From Spirochaetaceae bacterium (GTDB taxonomy: Bacteria; Spirochaetota; Spirochaetia; Treponematales; Breznakiellaceae), in NCBI GenBank assembly GCA_031280705.1, contig JAITGJ010000193.1, forward strand, positions 1-10,144: DNA of 10,144 nt, given 5' to 3'. The notes under the pieces are model-generated. The model ran no database searches, was not told the DNA's origin, and saw nothing but the letters and a program-made list of their open reading frames with translations. Below are positions 1 through 4,554 of the stretch, piece after piece. The translations under genes were made by a program, and so were the position numbers. Positions within the stretch are counted from its first letter, which is position 1, and each line of letters starts with the position of its first letter.

Positions 1-630
1 GCCTGTGCCGCCGGAGCCACCGCCCGGACTCGTGCCGCCGCCACCCGTGCCGCCGCCACCGCCGCCACCTGTGCCACCGCCCGGACTCGTGCCGCCACCG
101 CCGCCTGTGCCACCGGAACCACCGCCCGGTCCTGTGCCAGAGCCGCCACCCGTACCGCCATCGCCCGGTCCCGTGCCAGAGCCGCCACCGGGACCTGTGC
201 CCGGACTCGTGCCGCCGCCGCCACCCGTGCCGCCGCCACCGCCGCCACCTGTGCCACCGCCCGGACTCGTGCCGCCACCGCCGCCTGGACTCGTGCCGCC
301 ACCGCCGCTCGTGCCACCGCCGCCACCCGTGCCACCGGAACCACCGCCCGGACTCGTGCCACCGCCGCCCGTGCCGCCGCCGCCTGTGCCGGAGCCGCCA
401 CCCGCACCACTACCACCCGAGCCGCCGCCGCTATTCCAGTTGCCGTCAACACCCCATGGACCGCCGCCGCCTGTACCGCTGCCTGTACCGTTTCCGGCCT
501 GTTCCGCATCGGCGGCCGCGTACCATTTTTTTACAATGGGGTTTTCACAGTTGGCGATCACCAGCGCCGCAAAACATACCACAAACGCCGCGAGGGCGGC
601 GAAGAACCATCGAACTGTTTTGATCTTCAT
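1..630 (-). CDS. Glycine-rich repeat lipoprotein, C-terminus outside window
   Basis: Seen: the reverse frame from ATG at 630-628 is open for 210 codons to the left edge with no stop, so the gene is incomplete at its 3' end. A GGGAGA ribosome binding site lies at 642-637, 6 nt before the start. Residues 1-27 are a lipoprotein-type signal (KIK..R, then a hydrophobic run) ending VIAN before Cys28; the next residues are ENPIVKKW. The lipobox has Asn at -1, which spirochaetes tolerate. From about residue 48 the protein is almost only Gly, Thr, Ser and Pro, with six TSP motifs set in Gly runs (GGTSPGGGSGGTG style). Family knowledge: Cys-Glu/Asp-Asn-Pro-Ile starts recur, as I recall, in treponemal lipoproteins. 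Inference: an envelope-anchored protein whose Gly-rich part is a flexible linker before an unseen domain, or a structural repeat. It follows the OmpA-type gene by 56 nt on the same strand, so the two are probably co-transcribed. Function unknown. Confidence 0.8.
   Translation of the reverse strand, partial: MKIKTVRWFFAALAAFVVCFAALVIANCENPIVKKWYAAADAEQAGNGTGSGTGGGGPWGVDGNWNSGGGSGGSGAGGGSGTGGGGTGGGGTSPGGGSGGTGGGGGTSGGGGTSPGGGGGTSPGGGTGGGGGGGTGGGGGTSPGTGPGGGSGTGPGDGGTGGGSGTGPGGGSGGTGGGGGTSPGGGTGGGGGGGTGGGGTSPGGGSGGTG
34..287. repeat. Two exact 74-bp copies inside the Gly-rich coding repeat
   Basis: Bases 34-107 and 214-287 are identical by eye over 74 bp, offset by 180 bp, inside a field of shorter GCC/ACC repeats that extends from 1 to about 425. 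The offset is a multiple of three, so both copies encode the same Gly-rich stretch containing one TSP motif. The identity at silent positions points to recent duplication or gene conversion and not just to selection on glycine content. Such arrays are prone to slippage, so repeat number may vary between strains or be misassembled. Confidence 0.85.
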
Positions 631-686
631 TTTTTATCTCCCGTGCAAATTCAGGACAGGTACAAAACGCGCATTCTGCCCGTGTC

Positions 687-1778
687 TCACTCATTTCCCC
701 CCTGCCGGAACAACAGAAATTCCACCCGCCGGTTCAGGTTCCAGTGCGCCCGGTCGGTCCAGGGGACCAGCGCTTTGACCCCGCCCGAACCGGCAATGAT
801 CAGCCGCTTGCGATCAACGCCAAAATAGATCAGGGCGTTGGCCACCCGTTCGGCCCGCTGAACGCTCAACGGACTGAGCGTTTTTTCCTCGTCCGGGGAA
901 TTGCTGACCGGATTCGCGTGTCCCTCAATAATCAAACTGTACTGAAGGCTGCTGTTGAGAAATCCCGCAATTGCCCGGATAATCCGGTAATTATTCTCTA
1001 TGGTTTTTGACGGAAGCCCGCCGAACGCCGCGGTATTGGACGCAAAATAAATATAGGGGTCCATGGAAAGCGCGGCGATTTCCGGTACGCTTTCTACCTG
1101 GCGAAAAATCATCCTTTCTTCGCCGCGCGGCAGGTCCGCCTCCCGGCGCGGCATTTCATTCCGCACGGCAGGAACATCCGCCGTTTTGACGGGCCGCTCC
1201 GCGTCCGTGTTTTCCGCGATTTTTTCGCGCGCGCGGGGCGTTTCATTTTCCGGCTTTCCTCCGGCCTTAGATGGTTCATCCGCGGCTACGGGGGCACCCG
1301 CGCCGATGATAATACCCGCCCCGGCAATATAGGGATAACCGCCCTGGATATACGGCTCAATAAACCAGTGCCGGGTAAAATGAATCCGCGTTCCCAGTGT
1401 CAGGCCGAACGCGGGCGCGCCGCGGCTTTTCTCCAGGTCAAAATTCCTGAACGACAACAGTACGCCCGCGTCTCCCTGAAAAAACAGTTCCGTGTTTTGG
1501 TGCCGTACAAAATACCATCGAAACAGCGCCCTGTTTTCAATGCTGAAAAGTTCGTTAAGATCATAAAAAGCGCCCGCATGAAAACCCGCGGCAAATACCG
1601 GACCAAACCGGTAATCGCCCTGTATGCCGCCGCCCAGCGCAAAACCCCGGTCTTCAAGGGTGATGATATTCGCTTCTCCTCCCACGCCGAAAGAAAATCC
1701 TGTCTGCCCGAATGACGGAACGCAGAAAAAGATGAGAATAAACGGGAGAATTCTTTTTACGCTGAAAGTTCTATCCAT
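687..1778 (-). CDS. OmpA-family outer membrane protein: N-terminal barrel, linker, OmpA-like domain
   Basis: Likely an outer-membrane protein tethered to peptidoglycan. Seen: 363 aa; residues 1-25 are a signal peptide (Arg/Lys start, hydrophobic LPFILIFF core, exit near SFGQ). Residues about 27-161 alternate aromatic/hydrophobic and polar segments rich in Gly and Tyr, as in a small beta-barrel (GFSFGVGGE, PVFAAGFHAGAFY, LFFQGDAGVLLSF). Residues 162-235 are a charged, low-complexity linker. Residues about 236-358 are an OmpA-like (OmpA C-terminal) domain: DPYIYFASNTA, LIIEGHANP (283-290), LSPLSVQRAERV (301-312), GVDRKRL and NRRVEF. Arg308, in the place of the conserved peptidoglycan-binding Arg, is kept, but the usual GHTD is GHAN. 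Start: ATG at 1778 with AGGAGA at 1792-1787, 8 nt upstream. A TATACT element lies at 1804-1799 but is very close to the RBS, so it is not a convincing -10. It precedes the Gly-rich lipoprotein gene in a probable operon. Confidence 0.88.
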   Translation of the reverse strand: MDRTFSVKRILPFILIFFCVPSFGQTGFSFGVGGEANIITLEDRGFALGGGIQGDYRFGPVFAAGFHAGAFYDLNELFSIENRALFRWYFVRHQNTELFFQGDAGVLLSFRNFDLEKSRGAPAFGLTLGTRIHFTRHWFIEPYIQGGYPYIAGAGIIIGAGAPVAADEPSKAGGKPENETPRAREKIAENTDAERPVKTADVPAVRNEMPRREADLPRGEERMIFRQVESVPEIAALSMDPYIYFASNTAAFGGLPSKTIENNYRIIRAIAGFLNSSLQYSLIIEGHANPVSNSPDEEKTLSPLSVQRAERVANALIYFGVDRKRLIIAGSGGVKALVPWTDRAHWNLNRRVEFLLFRQGGNE

Positions 1779-2205
1779 GATGCCGTTCTCCTGACTTCAG
1801 TATATGAACCGGCACGGAAGGAAAGTATCCCTGTTAAAAATTATGTCATAAGGAGAAACGAATTATCGAAAGCAAAGACAAAGAACCCCGCCGGCGTGGA
1901 TGTCCCCGCGTAGTGCGGGCCGGGATTCCTCCGGCCAAAAGAATGAGCATACCGCCGTCAGTTTGGCGCTTTACGGAACCGCCACATATATTACGCGGCC
2001 GCCCGGTCCGGTCTTTTCCGCATAAAGGCCGGCGGGAAAAAGCGTCCGCTTATCCAGAGGCTCCATGCGGGCGCGCCCAAAGGCCCGCCCGGAAAAAAGC
2101 GCCCGCTCACGCCCCTCAAAAAAAGGCCGCAGATTCCCCCGCGAATAGTCGGCGCGGTAAAAGCGGAGGCTTAACGGCAGTGCGGTATGTGCCGATACTT
2201 CAAGT
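1779..2205. other. Divergent intergenic region between ompA-like and rlpA-like genes
   Basis: This 427-nt stretch separates two divergent genes and must hold both promoters, but I see no convincing sigma-70 pair. TTAACG (2171-2176) and GATACT (2194-2199), 17 nt apart, are weak matches for rlpA and would leave almost no leader. An AGGAG at 1851-1855 on the plus strand is not followed by a usual start codon. Two adjacent small hairpins lie at 1905-1936. A possible minus-strand gene or remnant occupies 1971-2219. Confidence 0.5.
1905..1936. other. Pair of adjacent small hairpins
   Basis: CCCGC (1905-1909) pairs with GCGGG (1915-1919) around a 5-nt loop. GGCCGG (1918-1923) pairs with CCGGCC (1931-1936) around a 7-nt loop and is followed by AAAA on the plus strand. 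The stems overlap by two bases, so they would compete. There is no T-run on either side, so a terminator is not supported; role unknown. Confidence 0.4.
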
Positions 2206-2219
2206 ATGAAAAGAATCAT
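1971..2219 (-). CDS. Possible small protein or C-terminal gene remnant, unrecognised
   Basis: Seen: a minus-strand reading frame with a possible ATG at 2219-2217, 82 aa, ending at TAA 1973-1971. Its composition is protein-like and varied (FYRADYSRGNL, FFEGRERALF, MEPLDKRTLF, AGLYAEKTG), unlike the Arg/Pro-rich frames on the other strand of the same DNA. The start overlaps the 5' end of the rlpA-like gene head to head by 14 nt, and only a poor ribosome binding site precedes it. The frame also stays open further upstream, antisense to rlpA. It may be the tail of an older gene whose front was replaced by the present arrangement, a real small gene, or chance. I recognise no family. Its stop lies about 190 nt upstream of the ompA-like start. 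Confidence 0.3.
   Translation of the reverse strand: MILFILEVSAHTALPLSLRFYRADYSRGNLRPFFEGRERALFSGRAFGRARMEPLDKRTLFPAGLYAEKTGPGGRVIYVAVP
2195..2207. promoter_or_regulatory. Short palindrome covering the rlpA-like start codon
   Basis: ATACTT, one C, then AAGTAT forms a perfect 6+1+6 inverted repeat whose right arm ends with the A and T of the start codon (ATG 2206-2208). No Shine-Dalgarno match occurs within 20 nt before the start; the nearest GGAGG-like sequence is about 40 nt upstream. It could be an operator or a small start-codon hairpin, or chance. Confidence 0.3.
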
Positions 2220-3519
2220 TGCCCTGGTAGTAACCGCCTGTGTGGCCGCCGCTTCGGTTCCGGCGCAAACCGGCGCGGGACGGTACGGCATCTTCCGGCA
2301 GGAAGGAATGGCCTCCTGGTATGGGCCGGAATTCGCGGGACGGTCCACCGCCTCAGGAGAAGTATACAATCCCGGACTCCTCACCGCGGCGCATCCGGCG
2401 CTGCCCTTCGGCACCATGCTGCGCGTAACCAACCGGCACAATAACCGTCAGGTTACCGTGCGGATAAACGACCGCGGGCCCTTCGTTCCTTCCCGGATTA
2501 TCGATCTTTCACAGGCCGCGGCGGAACAGCTTGATATGATTCAGACCGGGACCGTTCCGGTATTGATAGAAAGCGTGAACCAGATCGCCCTCCCGGTAGA
2601 AGCGCGGGCACCGGCGGCGGCGCGGGCGGAGTCTCCCTATTTTGACCCCGGTTTGGGCGGTACGGTGCTTATGCCCCTTGACGGTTCCGCGCCGCTCATC
2701 TCCCGCGCGGAACCGTCCTACGCGCCTACAGAGACGCCGTACTATTACCCACAGGGGTCCCCGGCTACGCAGGGGTCCCCGGCTATGCCCGCGGTCCCGG
2801 CTTCACCGGTAACTCCGGCTGCGCAAGGGTCCCCGGCTCCGCAGGGGTCCCCGGCTGCGCAAGGGTCCCTAACTACGCAAAGGTCCCTGGCTGCGCAAGG
2901 GTATCAAATCATCCCCGGGCCGCTTATCGTGTATCCTCCCCTGCCCCCTCAAACATACGTTCCTCCGGCAAATCAGACGATTACGCCGCCGGCTCCGGTG
3001 TATCAGGCGCCCGCATCCGCCCCGCCGGCCGCCGTCAATCAGTTCCCTCCCCGGATGGAGCCGGTACAGCAAATTGAGATAAGCCCACAGGTCCAGCCGA
3101 TACCACCGGCTTCGCCCATACAACAACCAACGGTGTCTATCCAGCCGGCGCCGGAGCAGGCCGCGCCGGAGCAGGCCGCGCCTGTTCAACCACAGGCGCC
3201 CGCCCCGCAAGCCGCGCCGGTTCCGCGGCAGACTTCGCCGGTCCCGGCGGCCGCGCCCCAGGCGGCGGTAGTACGCCCGGCCATTCCCCCCGCCGGAACG
3301 GGGAAAACGTACCGTATTCAGGCGGGCTCTTACCGCACCCCCCGGAACGCGGTAGACGCTTTCGACCGGATCAAGAGTACGGGCCTTTCCCCCGCCTACG
3401 AGCGGAACGGCGAGTATTACCGGGTGGTGCTCCCCGCCCTGAGACCAGAGGAAGTACCCGGCATTGCGGAAAAGCTCGGCGCGGCGGGTTTCCGCGAGGT
3501 GATTATCCGCGAGGAATAG
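2206..3519 (+). CDS. rlpA: RlpA-like protein with DPBB domain, repeat linker and C-terminal SPOR domain
   Basis: RlpA proteins act at septa; the Pseudomonas enzyme is a lytic transglycosylase on peptide-stripped glycan, while the E. coli protein seems inactive. Seen: 437 aa. Residues 1-20 are an export signal; VTAC at 9-12 resembles a lipobox but would leave a very short signal, so cleavage after Ala20 is the alternative. Residues about 33-123 are the double-psi beta-barrel: GMASWYGPEFAGRSTASGE, AAHPALPFGT, INDRGPF and RIIDLSQAAAEQL. Glu52, His63 and Asp89 sit where the family has its active-site acidic, His and Asp residues. Residues 125-365 are a Pro/Ala/Gln-rich linker with tandem QGSPA-type repeats. 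Residues about 366-437 form a SPOR domain (YRIQAGSYRTPRNAVDAF, YYRVVLP), which binds denuded glycan at division sites. No good ribosome binding site is visible, but the signal peptide fixes the start. Divergent from the ompA-like gene. Confidence in the family is high; enzymatic activity is inferred. Confidence 0.93.
   Translation: MKRIIALVVTACVAAASVPAQTGAGRYGIFRQEGMASWYGPEFAGRSTASGEVYNPGLLTAAHPALPFGTMLRVTNRHNNRQVTVRINDRGPFVPSRIIDLSQAAAEQLDMIQTGTVPVLIESVNQIALPVEARAPAAARAESPYFDPGLGGTVLMPLDGSAPLISRAEPSYAPTETPYYYPQGSPATQGSPAMPAVPASPVTPAAQGSPAPQGSPAAQGSLTTQRSLAAQGYQIIPGPLIVYPPLPPQTYVPPANQTITPPAPVYQAPASAPPAAVNQFPPRMEPVQQIEISPQVQPIPPASPIQQPTVSIQPAPEQAAPEQAAPVQPQAPAPQAAPVPRQTSPVPAAAPQAAVVRPAIPPAGTGKTYRIQAGSYRTPRNAVDAFDRIKSTGLSPAYERNGEYYRVVLPALRPEEVPGIAEKLGAAGFREVIIREE
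2752..2901 (+). repeat. Tandem coding repeat (QGSPA-type) in the RlpA linker
   Basis: A unit of about 18 bp built around CAGGGGTCCCCGGCT recurs irregularly and encodes QGSPAT, QGSPAM, QGSPAP, QGSPAA, then the diverged QGSLTT, QRSLAA and QGYQ (residues about 183-233). A second small duplication, CCGGAGCAGGCCGCG twice in a row at 3151-3180, encodes PEQAAPEQAA. These are in-frame expansions of a disordered spacer between the DPBB and SPOR domains, so length can vary without loss of function. Confidence 0.75.
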
Positions 3520-3550
3520 CGGCCATGCATACCGCGCCGGGTAAACAATA

Positions 3551-3587
3551 GACGTGTTCCAAAACCCGGTTGGTTTCGGAACACGTC
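3551..3587. other. Hairpin 1
   Basis: GACGTGTTCC (3551-3560) is exactly complementary to 3578-3587. The stem continues as AAAACC with GGTTTC after one A/C mismatch, giving 16 positions around the 5-nt loop CGGTT. No T-run follows: the next base starts hairpin 2. Confidence 0.75.
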
Positions 3588-3628
3588 CTGCGGTTTCTCA
3601 GGCTAAAGCCTTACGAAACCGCAGTTTT
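3588..3628 (+). terminator. Hairpin 2 with T-run, candidate terminator of the rlpA-like gene
   Basis: CTGCGGTTTC (3588-3597) pairs perfectly with GAAACCGCAG (3615-3624); within it AGGCT (3600-3604) pairs with AGCCT (3607-3611). TTTT follows at 3625-3628. It abuts hairpin 1 without a gap, 69 nt after the rlpA stop, so it is a plausible though modest intrinsic terminator (short T-run, bipartite stem). Confidence 0.45.
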
Positions 3629-3635
3629 AAGCGGA

Positions 3636-3667
3636 AGTTGTTCTGAAACTGAAGTTTCAGAACAACT
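3636..3667. other. Hairpin 3, perfect 15-bp inverted repeat
   Basis: AGTTGTTCTGAAACT (3636-3650) and its exact complement (3653-3667) are separated only by GA. This near-perfect 32-bp palindrome has no T-run after it, so it does not look like a terminator. A protein-binding site, an extrudable DNA palindrome or a repeat element is equally possible. Confidence 0.8.
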
Positions 3668-3687
3668 CTAATGTACCCGGCGCATTT

Positions 3688-3737
3688 GTTTGCCAGAGCA
3701 ATACTGCTCAGAGCAGTATTGTTCAGGCCCGGCAAAC
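3688..3737. other. Hairpin 4 with alternative fold
   Basis: An inner stem pairs 3696-3709 with 3711-3724 (one G-T pair) across a nearly continuous palindrome around ACTGCTCAGAGCAGT. An outer GTTTGCC (3688-3694) pairs with GGCAAAC (3731-3737). The right outer arm is also part of a competing hairpin, GGCCCG (3726-3731) with CGGGCC (3737-3742) around GCAAA, so two mutually exclusive folds exist. Confidence 0.7.
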
Positions 3738-3741
3738 GGGC

Positions 3742-3773
3742 CGCCGTCCCAAAGAGACGCCGCACAGACGGCG
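3742..3773. other. Hairpin 5
   Basis: CGCCGTC (3742-3748) pairs with GACGGCG (3767-3773) around an 18-nt loop. Weaker than its neighbours and could be chance in GC-rich DNA. The base run AATGTACC after it (3774-3781) also occurs directly at 3670-3677. Confidence 0.4.
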
Positions 3774-3795
3774 AATGTACCGGAACGATGCGGCT

Positions 3796-3822
3796 GGGCG
3801 AACCGCACGGGGCGTTTCGCCC
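3796..3822. other. Hairpin 6
   Basis: GGGCGAA (3796-3802) pairs with TTCGCCC (3816-3822) around a 13-nt loop. TGCGG (3789-3793) with CCGCA (3803-3807) is an overlapping alternative. Confidence 0.4.
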
Positions 3823-3853
3823 TTGATTATTCCCGCCGCCCATGATACAGTAC

Positions 3854-3923
3854 CCGTTGCCGGGAAACTTTGCCTGAGACCGGCAGACGCGGACTGCGCG
3901 GTTTCCGGCAACGGCTGATTTTT
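3854..3923 (+). terminator. Hairpin 7, long stem followed by five T
   Basis: CCGTTGCCGG (3854-3863), a bulged G, then AAAC (3865-3868) pairs with 3901-3914, giving 14 pairs. The interior (3869-3900) can form smaller GC stems. CTGA then TTTTT (3919-3923) follows. The shape fits an intrinsic terminator on the plus strand, but the large interior and the 4-nt gap before the T-run make this uncertain. Confidence 0.4.
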
Positions 3924-3939
3924 ATAAATCTGACATAGG

Positions 3940-3969
3940 GTTGTGCAGCGGCGTTTGCCGCGAAACAAC
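3940..3969. other. Hairpin 8
   Basis: GCGGC (3948-3952) pairs with GCCGC (3957-3961) around GTTT; an outer GTTGT (3940-3944) pairs with ACAAC (3965-3969). Confidence 0.45.
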
Positions 3970-3985
3970 TTCCGCTGAAACATGA

Positions 3986-4024
3986 CCATATACCGCCCGG
4001 GTGGAGTATTCCGGCGATATATGG
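3986..4024. other. Hairpin 9
   Basis: CCATATACCGCC (3986-3997) pairs with GGCGATATATGG (4013-4024) over 12 positions with one mismatch, around a 15-nt loop. Confidence 0.6.
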
Positions 4025-4031
4025 TGAAGGT

Positions 4032-4050
4032 CCGTCCGGTAACCGGACGG
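4032..4050. other. Hairpin 10
   Basis: CCGTCCGGT (4032-4040), A, ACCGGACGG (4042-4050): a perfect 9-bp inverted repeat with a single central base, foldable as 7 pairs around GTAAC. Confidence 0.65.
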
Positions 4051-4109
4051 GCAGATTACCGGGATAGCCCTGTGCATCAATCGTTGTTTTCTGAAACATC
4101 CCGGTCCGG

Positions 4110-4139
4110 CGGCCCGGCGCATGCCCGGGCCGGTCTTTT
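4110..4139 (+). terminator. Terminator-like hairpin just before the response-regulator gene
   Basis: CGGCCCGG (4110-4117) pairs perfectly with CCGGGCCG (4125-4132) around CGCATGC, and GTC then TTTT (4136-4139) follows. It ends 17 nt before the response-regulator start and just ahead of its ribosome binding site. If transcription starts upstream this could be an attenuator or leader hairpin; if it starts inside 4133-4156 it simply insulates the operon. Confidence 0.45.
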
Positions 4140-4156
4140 GCACGGGGAGATTACGT

Positions 4157-4552
4157 ATGGCTGTCAGTTCCGTTATAAAAAACAAAAAAATCATTCTCGC
4201 GGTTGATGACGCTTCGGCAAATCTTCAACTGATAAACGGCGTGCTCGGCGAGGAATTTGATCTGCGTCTTGCCAAATCCGGCGACATGGCCCTCATGGCC
4301 CTGGAGCGGGTCGTTCCCCATCTTATCCTCCTGGACATAGAGATGCCCGGCATGTCGGGTTTTGATCTTATGCAAGAGATCCGGAAAAAACCGGACCTCG
4401 AAAGTGTTCCGGTCGTAATCATTACCGCCCACGGAGACCGGGAATTTGTGCTTGAGGCGAAAAAACAGGGCGCGCGGGACTATATCATCAAACCGTTCGA
4501 TGTGGTTTCGCTCCAGCTCAAGGTAAGCAAAATACTGGTAGAAGAGCAGTAA
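4157..4552 (+). CDS. Single-domain response regulator (CheY-like receiver)
   Basis: A stand-alone receiver domain with no output domain, 131 aa. Seen: acidic pair Asp17-Asp18 (ILAVDD), phosphoacceptor Asp60 in LILLDIEMPGMSG, Thr90 in VIITAHG and Lys112 in YIIKPFD, all in the expected order and spacing, so it should be phosphorylatable. Start: ATG at 4157, with GGGGAGA at 4144-4150 six nt upstream. An earlier in-frame ATG at 4121 would put a hairpin arm into the coding sequence and add an unlikely MPGPVFCTGRLR leader, so I reject it. It is followed after 2 nt by the FIST gene and then the hybrid kinase, so the three are almost certainly one operon. Inference: it accepts phosphate from the kinase or its HPt domain and acts by protein interaction, or serves as a phosphate sink. 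Confidence 0.93.
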   Translation: MAVSSVIKNKKIILAVDDASANLQLINGVLGEEFDLRLAKSGDMALMALERVVPHLILLDIEMPGMSGFDLMQEIRKKPDLESVPVVIITAHGDREFVLEAKKQGARDYIIKPFDVVSLQLKVSKILVEEQ

Positions 4553-4554
4553 TC

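Larger units (their letters stand above)
3520..4156. other. Gene-free, hairpin-rich intergenic region
   Basis: About 640 bp with no credible coding frame: the open frames on both strands are Arg/Pro/Ser-rich, lack ribosome binding sites and overlap each other. Instead there is a dense series of inverted repeats: 3551-3587, 3588-3624, 3636-3667, 3688-3737 (with an alternative fold at 3726-3742), 3742-3773, 3796-3822, 3854-3914, 3940-3969, 3986-4024, 4032-4050 and 4110-4132. The pentamer GAAAC or its complement occurs at least 11 times between 3573 and 4097, where about one is expected. It may be a structured RNA, a cluster of small mobile repeats, or a regulatory and terminator region between rlpA and the signalling operon. 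No sigma-70-type promoter stands out. Confidence 0.6.

Noticed and set aside
5..778. Plus-strand 257-residue poly-proline protein
   Set aside because: It is the complement of the Gly-rich coding repeat, begins without an RBS, and runs on through the lipoprotein signal sequence and the end of the ompA-like gene; the minus-strand frame has RBS, signal peptide and lipobox.
1913..2209. Plus-strand frame of 98 residues (open from 1838) before rlpA
   Set aside because: Arg/Pro/Lys-rich with no domain; the only SD-like AGGAG (1851-1855) is followed by ATT, a very rare start; the composition looks like a shadow of the minus strand.
2869..3210. Minus-strand 113-residue Arg/Leu-rich frame
   Set aside because: Antisense of the Pro/Ala/Gln linker of the RlpA-like protein; its composition is explained by the complement of that repeat.
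3551..3737. Integron attC sites or a CRISPR array
   Set aside because: The inverted repeats do not carry the RYYYAAC/GTTRRRY core pair, no cassette genes or integrase are present, and stems differ in sequence and spacing, so there is no repeat-spacer pattern.
4121..4156. Earlier ATG start for the response regulator
   Set aside because: It would place a terminator-like hairpin arm in the coding region and lacks an RBS; ATG 4157 has GGGGAGA at good spacing.
3520..4156. tRNA or other standard RNA gene in the hairpin region
   Set aside because: No cloverleaf, T-loop GTTCRANNC with matching acceptor stem, or rRNA-like sequence was found by eye.
3598..4194. Four overlapping minus-strand frames of 81-90 residues in the hairpin region
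   Set aside because: They overlap each other in different frames, lack ribosome binding sites and domain-like sequence, and are crossed by hairpins.
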